NCBI RefSeq assembly: GCF_004122145.1
Contig: NZ_SBKQ01000006.1
Location: 143,780-207,779 of the forward strand
Direction: 5' to 3'
Origin: Flavobacterium piscinae
Lineage (GTDB): Bacteria; Bacteroidota; Bacteroidia; Flavobacteriales; Flavobacteriaceae
Length of the DNA stretch: 64,000 nt
Shown here: positions 40,633 to 50,964 of the stretch, one piece after another
Layout: each line of letters opens with the position of its first letter
Position numbering within the stretch: the first letter of the stretch is position 1
Made by a program: the position numbers and the translations under genes
The notes under the pieces: generated by a model
What the model was told of the DNA's origin: nothing
Database searches by the model: none
The model's input: the letters and a program-made list of their open reading frames with translations, nothing else

Positions 40633-41958
40633 TTAATTTTCGTCTTTCCAATTTAAGCGATCCATTTGGTTGTATTGCCATGGAGCACCATTATTTTCAA
40701 TATTTGTCATCATCGCGTTTAACGACATCGGAGCCGCACTTTGCTCCATGACCAAATACCTCCGCATATCCATGATGATAGATAATGGACTGATATTTAC
40801 CGGGCATTCTTCCACACAGGCATTGCATGATGTACATGCCCAAAGCTCTTCTGGCGTTATGTAGTCGTTTAATAATGACTTATTATCAGGCACAAAAACA
40901 CCATTATTTGCATCGATATTTTTACCCACTTCTTCCAAACGATCACGGGTATCCATCATGATTTTACGAGGTGACAATTTTTTACCGGTTTGATTTGCCG
41001 GACAAGAAGAAGTACATCGACCACATTCTGTGCAAGTATAGGCATTGAGCAATTGAACCCAATTTAAATCTTGTACATCACTTGTTCCAAATTTAGCAGG
41101 AACGGCATCCGGATTGGCAGGTGCAGCAAATGGGTCAGCACTCGGGTCTAACATTAATTTTACTTCATTGGTAACACTTTCTAGGTTATCAAATTTTCCT
41201 TTTGCATTCAAATCAGCAAAATAAGTGTTTGGAAAAGCCAATAAAATATGTAAATGCTTTGAGAAATATAAATAATTCAAAAACACTAAAATTCCGCAAA
41301 TGTGTAACCACCAAGCGGTTCGCTCTATAATTATCACTACACCTTCTGATAATCCATTAAATAATGGTGAAATAAATTGGCTTATGGGAAAACTTCCTGC
41401 TTCGTCATAATGATGCACCTCCATTTGTTGTAACCAATAATCGGAAGCATTCATTATTAAAAAAAGAGACATCAACACAATTTCAAAATACAAAATATAA
41501 TTGGCATCACTTTTGGGCCAAGCTTTCATGTCAGAATTTACGAAACGCTTGAGTTTAATGACATTTCTTCGCAACCAAAAAATGATAACTGAAACGATTA
41601 CCAATACAGCTAATATTTCGAAAGAGGCAATTAATACATCATAAAAACCGCCTAGGAAAGAAAACACCCGATGGGTTCCAAACAAACCATCAATGATGAT
41701 TTCAAATAATTCTAAATTAATGATAATGAATCCAATATAAACTATTATATGAAGAATTCCAGCAATAGGTCGTTTAACCATTTTAGATTGCCCTAAAGCA
41801 ATCATTGCCATGTTTTTCCAACGTTCAGCAGCATTGTCTTTTCGATTTACATCTTGACCTAATTTGATATTGCGAATTAACTTTTTTACATTCATTGCAA
41901 AATAGCCAAAACCAAGAGCAAGAATAACAGCAAATAATATATTATCTAAATAACTCAT
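40633..41958 (-). CDS. Membrane Fe-S oxidoreductase subunit (HdrC/NarI-like fusion)
   Basis: The 441-residue protein has about five or six membrane helices in the first 250 residues with several His residues that could bind haem b, and then a cytosolic part with two [4Fe-4S] motifs: CTECGRCTSSCPANQ and CTSCNACVEECP. This matches membrane subunits that pass electrons between quinol and a CCG-domain partner, here the gene at 39230-40021. It lies 5 bp downstream of mlaD, so the two are cotranscribed. Confidence 0.88.
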   Translation of the reverse strand: MSYLDNILFAVILALGFGYFAMNVKKLIRNIKLGQDVNRKDNAAERWKNMAMIALGQSKMVKRPIAGILHIIVYIGFIIINLELFEIIIDGLFGTHRVFSFLGGFYDVLIASFEILAVLVIVSVIIFWLRRNVIKLKRFVNSDMKAWPKSDANYILYFEIVLMSLFLIMNASDYWLQQMEVHHYDEAGSFPISQFISPLFNGLSEGVVIIIERTAWWLHICGILVFLNYLYFSKHLHILLAFPNTYFADLNAKGKFDNLESVTNEVKLMLDPSADPFAAPANPDAVPAKFGTSDVQDLNWVQLLNAYTCTECGRCTSSCPANQTGKKLSPRKIMMDTRDRLEEVGKNIDANNGVFVPDNKSLLNDYITPEELWACTSCNACVEECPVNISPLSIIMDMRRYLVMEQSAAPMSLNAMMTNIENNGAPWQYNQMDRLNWKDEN

Positions 41959-41963
41959 AAAAG

Positions 41964-42929
41964 TTAGTTTTTCGTTTTGGTTGAATCGGTTTCTGTTGGG
42001 GCAACATAAGGTTTGTTTTTCTTGCCAAACAATGAAACGTTTACATAGCGGGTTGGGTTTAAGCGTAAATCTTCCAACAAAAGTTCCAGTTCTTTGGATG
42101 CTTTGGTAAAATTGGCATACATTTTATCATCTTTTAACAATTTGCCCATTGTTCCATTTCCTGATTCCAAATTAGCCATTATTTTATCGATACTTGCCAA
42201 TGTCTTTTCTAAATTTTCAACTGTTTGTTTCAAATTGGTTTGTGCCAAAGAATCGGAAAGTTTTTCAAAATTAGTAGAAACTTTTTCAAAATTGGTCACT
42301 ACATTATTTAATTTACCTTTATTATTACTTAAAATCTCGTTAGCGGAATTTGACGCTTCACTTAAAGCTGTCAAAGTTTTATTTAATTCCGCAAAACTAT
42401 TTTTCAGGTCTTTTTTAGCTTTTTCATCTAAAAGATCATTAATATTCACTAAAACGCCGTCAGCACTCAACATGGCCTTTTCAATTTTTTCCTGCAATGG
42501 CGTTAATCGTTCAGAAACCAGTTCGGTTAAACCGGGTTTTACTCCACCTTTTAAGTAATCGCCGTCTTGAGCCAGATTAGAATCTTTTAAATCCGGCACT
42601 ATTTGAATTTGTTTTCCGCCAATTAATCCGGGTTCATATATTCTTGCTTCACTTGATTTGGATATATTAAAGTCGGTATCAATTTGTAATTCAACTTTCA
42701 ATTTTCCTGAATTATCCAAAAAATTAATAGATTTTACTTTTCCAATTGTAAGTCCGTTTATAGTCACAGGTGCAGAAGCTAACAGACCTTCTACATCGTC
42801 ATAAAGTACATAAAAAGTCTTGTGATTTGATAAAATATCGGTTCCTTTTAAAAAGCTATATCCCCAAATAAATAATAAGACGGAAGATATGACTAAGATG
42901 GCGGTTTTTATTTCTCTGGATAATTTCAA
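41964..42929 (-). CDS. MlaD/MCE-family lipid transport protein
   Basis: The 321-residue protein starts with a short cytoplasmic part (KLSREIKT), one membrane helix (about 10-28), an MCE domain (about 36-115: VLYDDVEGLLASAPVTINGL, GKVKSINF, IYEPGLIGGKQI) and a coiled coil. MCE proteins carry phospholipids between the membranes. The start codon is TTG at 42927-42929; no nearby ATG exists. The permease and ATPase are not in this window. It follows the amidase gene by 41 bp. Confidence 0.9.
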   Translation of the reverse strand: MKLSREIKTAILVISSVLLFIWGYSFLKGTDILSNHKTFYVLYDDVEGLLASAPVTINGLTIGKVKSINFLDNSGKLKVELQIDTDFNISKSSEARIYEPGLIGGKQIQIVPDLKDSNLAQDGDYLKGGVKPGLTELVSERLTPLQEKIEKAMLSADGVLVNINDLLDEKAKKDLKNSFAELNKTLTALSEASNSANEILSNNKGKLNNVVTNFEKVSTNFEKLSDSLAQTNLKQTVENLEKTLASIDKIMANLESGNGTMGKLLKDDKMYANFTKASKELELLLEDLRLNPTRYVNVSLFGKKNKPYVAPTETDSTKTKN

Positions 42930-42970
42930 TGGATGGTGTTTTTATACAAATTTATAAAACTAAATTCACA

Positions 42971-44119
42971 TTACAGTTTTAATGCCTCTTGAATGGATAT
43001 TTTTTTTCCGTTTTTAAATGCTACAATAAAAGCGGAATCATACCCCTTACTTTTTGCTTCAGCTAAGTTCTGTTTAGCAGTGTCATAATTGGAAGATTCT
43101 CCATAATAATATTTATATAAACTGTTTTCTGCAATCATGGAGATAGAATTTAAACCTTTAAAATTTTTAGGTAATAATTCTAATTTTGTACCGCTGGCAG
43201 AAATTTGAACTTTGAAAACAACCCCTTTTACTTCTTGGTATTTGTTTTCAACAACTTTAGATTCTACTTTTGGTGATGGAGTTTCTGGAACATCCGGAAT
43301 TTCAGCACTCGTTTTTTCGGGTTTTTCTTCAATTACTTGTAGCGTACTTCCGTAGTATTCTTTTTTATAGGATAAAATGGCATCGGCAATTCCTTTTGCT
43401 AATTCATCTTGTCCTTTTTCAGAATTTAAATAGGCTCCTTCCGGTTTATAAGATAGAAATCCCAATTCAGTGAGAACACTTGGCATAGCCGTTTGATTTA
43501 AAACCAAAAAAGGACCTTGCTTAACTCCCCTATTTTTTCGTTCTAATTTATTGGTATATTCATTTTGAATTTTGGTGGCGATCGTAATACTTTGATCCAA
43601 GTACTCTTCCTGCAAAAGTGTAATACCTATAACGCTTTCCGGTGATTTTGGATCATAACCTTCATACTTCATTTTATAATCACTCTCCAATGTAATTACG
43701 GCATTCTCTTTCTTGGCCACTTCAAGATTCGAGGCATTTTTTGTTAAACCCATCACAAAAGTCTCCGTTCCATAAGCTTGCCCTTTAGGAGCTGCATTAC
43801 AATGGATAGATAAAAACATATTTGCATTAGCTCGGTTAGCAATTCTTGCACGTTCTATTAATTCAACAAAAACATCGGTTTTTCGGGTGTAGATTACTTG
43901 AATGTCAGAATGTTTTTCTAGCTGTTTGCCTACTTTTAAAACAACAGCTAAAGCAATATTTTTTTCAAGAAAACCATAATAATTGGCTCCTAAATCTTTT
44001 CCGCCATGACCGGCATCTAACACCACTTTAAATTTGTTATTCGATTGAGCTAAAACAGAACTTACCGATATAAAAACCAGAAGAAAACTGAATAATTTGA
44101 TTTTATTTAGGGTATACAT
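42971..44119 (-). CDS. N-acetylmuramoyl-L-alanine amidase with SPOR-like C-terminus
   Basis: The 382-residue protein has a signal peptide (SVSSVLAQ) and an Amidase_3 domain (about 30-250) with zinc ligands in LDAGHGGKDLG, Glu in FLEKNIAL, His in SIHCNA and Glu in LTELGFLS. The last 75 residues resemble a SPOR domain that binds denuded glycan. It cleaves the bond between MurNAc and L-Ala during cell separation. It is divergent from lptD and leads a run of envelope and Fe-S genes on the minus strand. Confidence 0.92.
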   Translation of the reverse strand: MYTLNKIKLFSFLLVFISVSSVLAQSNNKFKVVLDAGHGGKDLGANYYGFLEKNIALAVVLKVGKQLEKHSDIQVIYTRKTDVFVELIERARIANRANANMFLSIHCNAAPKGQAYGTETFVMGLTKNASNLEVAKKENAVITLESDYKMKYEGYDPKSPESVIGITLLQEEYLDQSITIATKIQNEYTNKLERKNRGVKQGPFLVLNQTAMPSVLTELGFLSYKPEGAYLNSEKGQDELAKGIADAILSYKKEYYGSTLQVIEEKPEKTSAEIPDVPETPSPKVESKVVENKYQEVKGVVFKVQISASGTKLELLPKNFKGLNSISMIAENSLYKYYYGESSNYDTAKQNLAEAKSKGYDSAFIVAFKNGKKISIQEALKL

Positions 44120-44174
44120 TTTTTTAAAAGTTAATTTTAATTAAAACACTAGGTTTTAAATTTTATTATTTACT

Positions 44175-44182
44175 TATTTTTG
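44175..44182 (+). promoter_or_regulatory. -7 box (TATTTTTG) before lptD
   Basis: Exact TAnnTTTG, 20 bp before the TTG start at 44203. Confidence 0.45.
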
Positions 44183-44202
44183 ACCAAAAATTATATGTAA
44201 GT

Positions 44203-46929
44203 TTGGCACTCCAAAAATCAAGCCATAATTTTACAAAAATAGCATTAAAACCTTTGCGTACAAACTTATTTCATATCGTTTTATCAGCATTTTTCCTAAC
44301 AATCGGAATTCATAAAAATTACGGTCAGGATCTGCCAAATAAGTCGTTGCGAATTGAAGCTGAAAAAACGCCTGACAGCTTGATAATCAACAAGGAAAAT
44401 TTTATTGAAATAAAAGATACTACAAAAAAAGACAGTTTTCCAAAACTTGAAAAAAAATCGCTATTGGAAGGAAAAATAAAATACTCCGCAGCAGATTACG
44501 CCAAAATTGATCAAAAAAATAAACTTCTTACGTTATACAACAATGCTGAGCTTTATTATCAGGACATTGAATTAAAAGCCGGAATTATTGTAATGAATTA
44601 TGAAAAAGACGAAGTATATGCCGGAAGAATCAAAGATTCAACCGGAACCTATACGCAATTACCTGTTTTTAAACAAGGTTCCAATGTTGTAGAGCCTGAT
44701 TCCATTCGATTTAACACCAAAACTCAAAAAGCTCTGATTTGGAACTCTAGAACCGATCAAGGCGAGTTTCGTGTAAAAGCAGAAATCACTAAAAAAGAAA
44801 ATGATTCAGTTTATTTTCTTAAAAAAGCACGATTTACTACTTCAAAAGACATTGAAAATCCCGAATATTATTTTCAAACCAATAAAATTAAATTGGTTCC
44901 CAAGCAAAAAGTTGTCACCGGCTTAACAAACATGGTTATAGCTGATGTTCCAACGCCTATCGCTATTCCATTTGCTTTTTTTCCAATGACTGAAACGAGT
45001 CAGTCCGGATTAATTGTTCCCACTTTTCAAGATACCCGAAGACAAGGTTATTCATTACAAAATGGAGGTTATTATCTGGCTTTGAGTGATTATTATGATT
45101 TGGCTATAATGGGCGATTACTACACTAATGGCAGTTGGGCACTTCGTTTTGAATCTTCTTATGCTTACATGTACAAATTCAGAGGGAATTTTAACATTCG
45201 CTTTGAAAACCTTATTCAAAGTGAACGTGGATTTCCTGATTACAGTAAGTCAAAAATTTATAACATCCAATGGTCGCATGCACAAGATGCGAAGTCAAAT
45301 CCATCGTCGCGTTTTTCTGCATCAGTGAATTTGGGAAGTAGCACGTTTTTTCAACAATCACTAAATCAGGTTAATATTGGCTCAGCCTTGAACAACAACT
45401 TGAGTTCGTCTATTTCTTATTCTAAAACATTTAATTCTGTTCCGCAAGTGAACATGTCTTTGACGGCTACACATAATCAAAACTCTAGAACTCAAGAAAT
45501 AAACATGACTTTGCCAACGCTGCAAGTAAATGTTGATCGTATCTTCCCTTTTGCCCCAAAAGACGGTGCAAAAAAAGGATTTTTTAAAAATATCAACTTA
45601 CAATATAATTTGAGAGGAGAAAACAGAATCGCCACAACAGACTCTTTATTTTTCAAGCCGGAAATGTTTAGGGATGCTAACGTGGGGTTTCAACATTCGA
45701 TTCCGTTGAGTACAAACTTTAAAGTATTTAAATATTTTAGTGTATCCACCAGTGCCAATTACAATGAAGTATGGTATCTAAAAACCATTAACCGCCGTTT
45801 TGATACTGAAAGTAATAATGTTGTAACCGAAGACGTAAATGGTTTTGATGCCTTTAGAACCTATTCTTTTTCAACAAGCGTAGGAACCACAATTTACGGT
45901 ACTTTTAATTTTGGTGAGACAAAAAAAATCCAAGCTATTCGTCATGTAATGAGACCTTCCGTATCGCATAGTTATACCCCTAGTTTTGAACAGTATTATG
46001 ATACTTATGCTACGGATGGCAGTGGAAGAATGGCTGAATACACTCGTTTTGAACAAGGTATTTTTGGAGCACCAAGTAATAATTATGCAAATAATTTAGG
46101 TTTCAATCTTAGTAATACATTTGAAGCCAAAATGACAGACAAAGACAGTACAAAAGTTGAACCCAAGAAAGTGATGTTATTGAATCAATTGAATTTTTCA
46201 ACCAGTTATAATATGGCTGCCGATTCATTACGATGGGCACCGGTTCGAATGAGTGGTGGAACAGCTTTGTTTGATAATAAAATGAATGTAAATTTTGGAG
46301 CCACTTTAGATCCATATGCTATTAATGCAGCCGGAAGAAGGATTAATACCTGGAATATTGACAATGGAGGAAGTTTATTCCGAATGACGAGTGCGAACAT
46401 GACCATCAATTATTCTCTTTCCAGTGAAGGAAACAAAAAAAACAATGAGAATTCGCAAGGAGCAAGAAATGGAGGACGCGAGGATGATTTGTTTGGTACA
46501 AATACCGATTTTAGTGACAGACGTCAAAGTCAGTTTGAAGATGATAAAATTGAAGATGCAGACAAAGATAAAGCGGCAGAATTTTATAATGCTAAACTCC
46601 CATGGGATTTAACGTTTGCCTATTCGCTGACATACGGTAACAATAATAGAGAGAAGAAAATAACCGGTAACTCAGTCATGATCTCAGGAAACCTTGAACT
46701 CACTCCGAGATGGAAAGTAGGTGTTTCATCGGGATATGATTTTGTGCAACAAGGCGTTACATTTACCCAACTCCGTTTTGAACGTGATTTATTGAGTTGG
46801 CGAATGGATTTCAATTGGGCACCTTTTGGAGATTTTGCTTCTTGGGGATTCTTTATCGGAATCAAATCTTCCGTTTTGAGCGATATTAAGTGGGATAAGC
46901 GTGCTTTACCGGACAGACAATTGCGATAG
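44203..46929 (+). CDS. LptD-like LPS-assembly outer-membrane protein
   Basis: The 908-residue protein has a signal-like segment after about 20 residues (TNLFHIVLSAFFLTIGI), an OstA-like N-terminal domain (about 90-240: LYNNAELYYQDIELKAG, GRIKDSTGTY) and a long beta-barrel ending in KRALPDRQLR. It would place lipopolysaccharide in the outer leaflet. The start codon is TTG at 44203; no ATG precedes the OstA domain in frame. RidA follows after 26 bp. Confidence 0.85.
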   Translation: MALQKSSHNFTKIALKPLRTNLFHIVLSAFFLTIGIHKNYGQDLPNKSLRIEAEKTPDSLIINKENFIEIKDTTKKDSFPKLEKKSLLEGKIKYSAADYAKIDQKNKLLTLYNNAELYYQDIELKAGIIVMNYEKDEVYAGRIKDSTGTYTQLPVFKQGSNVVEPDSIRFNTKTQKALIWNSRTDQGEFRVKAEITKKENDSVYFLKKARFTTSKDIENPEYYFQTNKIKLVPKQKVVTGLTNMVIADVPTPIAIPFAFFPMTETSQSGLIVPTFQDTRRQGYSLQNGGYYLALSDYYDLAIMGDYYTNGSWALRFESSYAYMYKFRGNFNIRFENLIQSERGFPDYSKSKIYNIQWSHAQDAKSNPSSRFSASVNLGSSTFFQQSLNQVNIGSALNNNLSSSISYSKTFNSVPQVNMSLTATHNQNSRTQEINMTLPTLQVNVDRIFPFAPKDGAKKGFFKNINLQYNLRGENRIATTDSLFFKPEMFRDANVGFQHSIPLSTNFKVFKYFSVSTSANYNEVWYLKTINRRFDTESNNVVTEDVNGFDAFRTYSFSTSVGTTIYGTFNFGETKKIQAIRHVMRPSVSHSYTPSFEQYYDTYATDGSGRMAEYTRFEQGIFGAPSNNYANNLGFNLSNTFEAKMTDKDSTKVEPKKVMLLNQLNFSTSYNMAADSLRWAPVRMSGGTALFDNKMNVNFGATLDPYAINAAGRRINTWNIDNGGSLFRMTSANMTINYSLSSEGNKKNNENSQGARNGGREDDLFGTNTDFSDRRQSQFEDDKIEDADKDKAAEFYNAKLPWDLTFAYSLTYGNNNREKKITGNSVMISGNLELTPRWKVGVSSGYDFVQQGVTFTQLRFERDLLSWRMDFNWAPFGDFASWGFFIGIKSSVLSDIKWDKRALPDRQLR

Positions 46930-46955
46930 TTATTTAACGACAAATCAACTTCATT

Positions 46956-47336
46956 ATGAAAAAAATAATTTTTACTGACAAAGCCCCTGCTCCAATTGGA
47001 CCCTATAACCAAGCTGTTTTAGTTGGGAATACTTTGTATACTTCAGGTCAAATTGCTCTTCATCCTCAAACCGGCGAATTGGTGTTGGATGACATTGAAA
47101 CGGAAACCAAGCAAGTTATGGAAAACATGAAAGCCGTTTTGGAAGCGGCTGATATGACTTTTGAAAATATCATTAAAACTACTATTTTCATTATGGACAT
47201 GAAGGACTTTGCCAAAATAAATGGAGTTTACGGTAGTTATTTTGATGAAAATTCTGCTCCAGCCCGAGAAACAGTGCAAGTGGCGGGATTACCAAAAGGT
47301 GTAAACGTGGAAATTTCGATGGTAGCGATGAAGTAA
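46956..47336 (+). CDS. ridA: RidA-family enamine/imine deaminase
   Basis: The 126-residue protein matches RidA, which hydrolyses reactive 2-aminoacrylate to pyruvate and ammonia. KAPAPIGPYNQAV, LYTSGQIAL, and the C-terminal PARETVQVAGLPKGVNVEI with the catalytic Arg and Glu are intact. It is probably cotranscribed with lptD. Convergent with mgsA after 22 bp and without a hairpin between them. Confidence 0.93.
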   Translation: MKKIIFTDKAPAPIGPYNQAVLVGNTLYTSGQIALHPQTGELVLDDIETETKQVMENMKAVLEAADMTFENIIKTTIFIMDMKDFAKINGVYGSYFDENSAPARETVQVAGLPKGVNVEISMVAMK

Positions 47337-47358
47337 TAAACTGTTTTTGTTGTGAGGC

Positions 47359-47730
47359 TTAATCAACCAGCAATCCATTCAAAAGCAATTGTGCTGTAGC
47401 TTCATTGGTAGCCAACGGAATATTGTGCACATCACAAATACGAATCAGCATATTAACATCAGGTTCATGTGGATGACTGGATAATGGGTCTTTGAAAAAA
47501 AGCACCATTTTTGTTTTTCCTTCGGCTACTCTTCCGGCAATTTGAGCATCACCGCCTTGTGGACCCGAAAGTAATTTTTTTACTTTAAAACCGGCATTTT
47601 CTGCTTTACTTCCCGTGGTTCCTGTCGCAATTAACTTTATGTTTTCATGAAGTAATATGGTTTTGTTTTTATTCAAAAACTGAACCATGTCGGCTTTTTT
47701 TCCGTCGTGAGCTATAATTGCTATTTCCAT
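47359..47730 (-). CDS. mgsA: Methylglyoxal synthase
   Basis: The 123-residue enzyme turns dihydroxyacetone phosphate into methylglyoxal and phosphate. Visible motifs: IAIIAHDGKKADMVQF, ATGTTG (phosphate site), SGPQGGDAQIAG and DPLSSHPHEPDV with the active-site His and Asp. It is shorter than the E. coli enzyme at both ends. Close by lie pfkA and gapA, so the cluster handles triose phosphates. A -7-like box, TACCTTTA, is on the minus strand near 47750. Confidence 0.93.
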   Translation of the reverse strand: MEIAIIAHDGKKADMVQFLNKNKTILLHENIKLIATGTTGSKAENAGFKVKKLLSGPQGGDAQIAGRVAEGKTKMVLFFKDPLSSHPHEPDVNMLIRICDVHNIPLATNEATAQLLLNGLLVD

Positions 47731-47770
47731 TTTTAATAAATATATCTAAAGGTAATTAAAAATTATAAAC

Positions 47771-47819
47771 AAAAAAAAGAGAAAAATCATAATCAAATTA
47801 AACTATGAATTCTCTCTTT
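47771..47819 (-). terminator. Terminator of the sugar kinase gene
   Basis: The 15-nt arms 47776-47790 and 47805-47819 pair with one mismatch and one G-U pair. On the minus strand the hairpin is followed by a T-rich tract. Confidence 0.8.
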
Positions 47820-47837
47820 CCGGAATTATTTTGGTAT

Positions 47838-48689
47838 TTATTTATTTAATACATGATAGGCAATCAAACCGTCTATTGGTCTTCTTAGCACATTACCGAT
47901 TTTTATGTCGTAATTATTTAAGATTTCTTCCAATTCATCTTTTAGATAAAAAGCAATTGAACCAACAAAATGAACATAAACATCATGGCAATTATCATAT
48001 TGCATGATATAATTTTTTGTAAACTTTTTTAATTCACTTTTAATGATTTTTTTACAAAAGTCATTTTCTTTGTGCTTTATTATGAATTTTGCTAAAGTAG
48101 CTAAATAGGCATTGGGATTAGGTTCTTTGTATAAATTTTCCTTAATGTAATCAGCATCTAAATTAAATTCTTTTTCAAATTCTTTGGCTAATTCTTTGGG
48201 CATTTTGTTAAAATAATAACCTCTTAATAAATGTCTTCCAAAACGATTTCCGGATCCATCATCCATTGCAATATATCCTAACGATTGAACTTTTTGGTGT
48301 AATATTTTACCATCAAAAAAGCTACAATTGGAACCGGTTCCTAATATGCATACAATGGCTTGCTCCCCTTTCGGAGTAGTGGCATAAACGGCAGCATAAG
48401 TATCTTCCTGAACATCTACTTCTGCATTTTTAAAATAATTTTGAAAAATGTCTTTTAAAAAAAGTTTCATTCTATCGGTACCACATCCGGCTCCGTAAAA
48501 ATACAATTGTTTTACTTTATCTTTATTTTGAGAAATATCGAATTTATCCTCTAAACGACTGATTATTTCCTCTTTATCCAACACTTCCGGATTCAAACCT
48601 AAAGATTGTGTGGTAAATTGAACTTTACCAGTTTCATCAATGGCAATCCAATCGGCTTTTGTTGAACCGCTGTCTACTAATAATTTCAT
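47838..48689 (-). CDS. BadF/BadG-type N-acetylglucosamine-kinase-like protein
   Basis: The 283-residue ASKHA-fold ATPase shows LLVDSGSTKADW (phosphate 1), the adenosine motif region ILGTGSNCSFFDG, and MDDGSGNRFGRHLLRGYY typical of the family. Relatives phosphorylate GlcNAc, or MurNAc/GlcNAc released in cell-wall turnover. With the GH3, amidase and dipeptidase genes of this window it may serve peptidoglycan recycling; the exact sugar is uncertain. Confidence 0.85.
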   Translation of the reverse strand: MKLLVDSGSTKADWIAIDETGKVQFTTQSLGLNPEVLDKEEIISRLEDKFDISQNKDKVKQLYFYGAGCGTDRMKLFLKDIFQNYFKNAEVDVQEDTYAAVYATTPKGEQAIVCILGTGSNCSFFDGKILHQKVQSLGYIAMDDGSGNRFGRHLLRGYYFNKMPKELAKEFEKEFNLDADYIKENLYKEPNPNAYLATLAKFIIKHKENDFCKKIIKSELKKFTKNYIMQYDNCHDVYVHFVGSIAFYLKDELEEILNNYDIKIGNVLRRPIDGLIAYHVLNK

Positions 48690-48708
48690 GAGGTTGAGTT
48701 TGTTTGTT

Positions 48709-48748
48709 AGAAAAAAGTCCTGTTATGCAATCAACACAACAGGACTTT
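48709..48748 (-). terminator. Terminator of gapA
   Basis: AAAGTCCTGTT (48714-48724) and AACAGGACTTT (48738-48748) pair over 11 bp; the minus strand continues with a T tract. Confidence 0.88.
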
Positions 48749-48756
48749 AATGAAAA

Positions 48757-49782
<1,026 letters not shown>

Positions 49783-49825
49783 TTACTCTTTTAAACTGCT
49801 AGTTATACTTAAATAATTATTAATT

Positions 49826-50812
49826 TTATGTTGACATGATATCAGAAACCCTCAATAATTCCATATCAATTGGATAATGACCTTTGATTGCTTGTTCTAA
49901 AGGCGTTAATGTTACTTCATCTTGAATAAGTCCAGCCATATAATTCGATTTTCCTTCCATCAATGATTCAACCGCTTTCACACCCAATCTACTGGCTAAA
50001 ACCCTATCAAAACAAGATGGAGCTCCTCCACGCTGCATGTGCCCAAGAACAGAAACTCGTATATCGTATTCCGGTAAATGTTGCTCGATATAATCTTTCA
50101 ATTCGAATACATTTTTGCCCATTTTATCACCCTCTGCAACCACAACAATACTAGAAGATTTTCCTGAATTTTTACTTCTTTCGAGTGATTCTAACAACCT
50201 GTCTAAACCTAAGTCTTCTTCAGGAATTAAAATTTCTTCTGCTCCGGCACCAATTCCGGCATTCAAAGCAATATGTCCAGCATCTCTTCCCATCACCTCA
50301 ACAAAGAAAAGTCGGTTGTGAGAACTGGCTGTGTCCCGAATTTTATCAATACATTCTACCACAGTGTTTAAAGCGGTATCATAACCTAAAGTATGACTTG
50401 TACCATAGATATCGTTATCAATTGTTCCCGGAATGCCTATCACAGGTATTCCATACTCTCTGTTAAAAACTTCTGCTCCTGTAAAACTTCCATCACCACC
50501 AATGATGACTAAGCCTTCAACACCGGCTTTTTGCAAATGTTCATAAGCTTTTTTTCTACCTTCAACAGTCATAAATTCTTTTGAACGGGCGGACTTTAAA
50601 ATAGTTCCTCCTTTGTTCACAATGTTATTTACGGAACGAGGTCCCATTTCTTTAAAATCACCTTCAATCATCCCCTGATAACCTCTATAAATTCCAACAC
50701 ATTCGATGTTGTGGTAGGCACATGTTCGTACCACAGAACGAATTGCAGCATTCATTCCCGGAGAATCTCCTCCGGAAGTTAAAACACCTATCTTTTTTAT
50801 AGTTTTATTCAT
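49826..50812 (-). CDS. pfkA: 6-phosphofructokinase
   Basis: The 328-residue ATP-dependent enzyme phosphorylates fructose-6-phosphate. Motifs are LTSGGDSPGMNAAIR, GGDGSFTGA, PGTIDNDIYGTS, and FVEVMGRDAGHIAL. I chose the ATG at 50812 (MNKTIKKIGVLTSGG); a TTG at 50842 would add ten residues but is part of the -7 box. Confidence 0.96.
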   Translation of the reverse strand: MNKTIKKIGVLTSGGDSPGMNAAIRSVVRTCAYHNIECVGIYRGYQGMIEGDFKEMGPRSVNNIVNKGGTILKSARSKEFMTVEGRKKAYEHLQKAGVEGLVIIGGDGSFTGAEVFNREYGIPVIGIPGTIDNDIYGTSHTLGYDTALNTVVECIDKIRDTASSHNRLFFVEVMGRDAGHIALNAGIGAGAEEILIPEEDLGLDRLLESLERSKNSGKSSSIVVVAEGDKMGKNVFELKDYIEQHLPEYDIRVSVLGHMQRGGAPSCFDRVLASRLGVKAVESLMEGKSNYMAGLIQDEVTLTPLEQAIKGHYPIDMELLRVSDIMST

Positions 50813-50839
50813 TTTTTTATGTTTATAATGTAAAGTTAG

Positions 50840-50847
50840 CAAAGATA
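50840..50847 (-). promoter_or_regulatory. -7 box (TATCTTTG) of pfkA-gapA
   Basis: Exact TAnnTTTG on the minus strand. Its last three bases are an in-frame TTG that mimics a start codon. Predicted leader about 24 nt. Confidence 0.5.
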
Positions 50848-50964
50848 AGCGACTTAAAATAGTGCTTTTTTGAGATATTGACGTATTAACCGAAAATCAA
50901 ACGTTTTCGTTGATAAGTTTTTAAATTACAACTAAAAAGAAGAAAAAATGAACGATTATTTTGA

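Noticed and set aside
42094..42558. 154-codon open frame opposite mlaD
   Set aside because: Antisense to the coiled-coil region of mlaD; low-complexity Leu/Ser/Phe content mirrors the coil, with no family likeness.
50891..50920. Weak hairpin after tamB (CGAAAA/TTTTCG)
   Set aside because: Short arms made mostly of A-T pairs; too weak to call a terminator.
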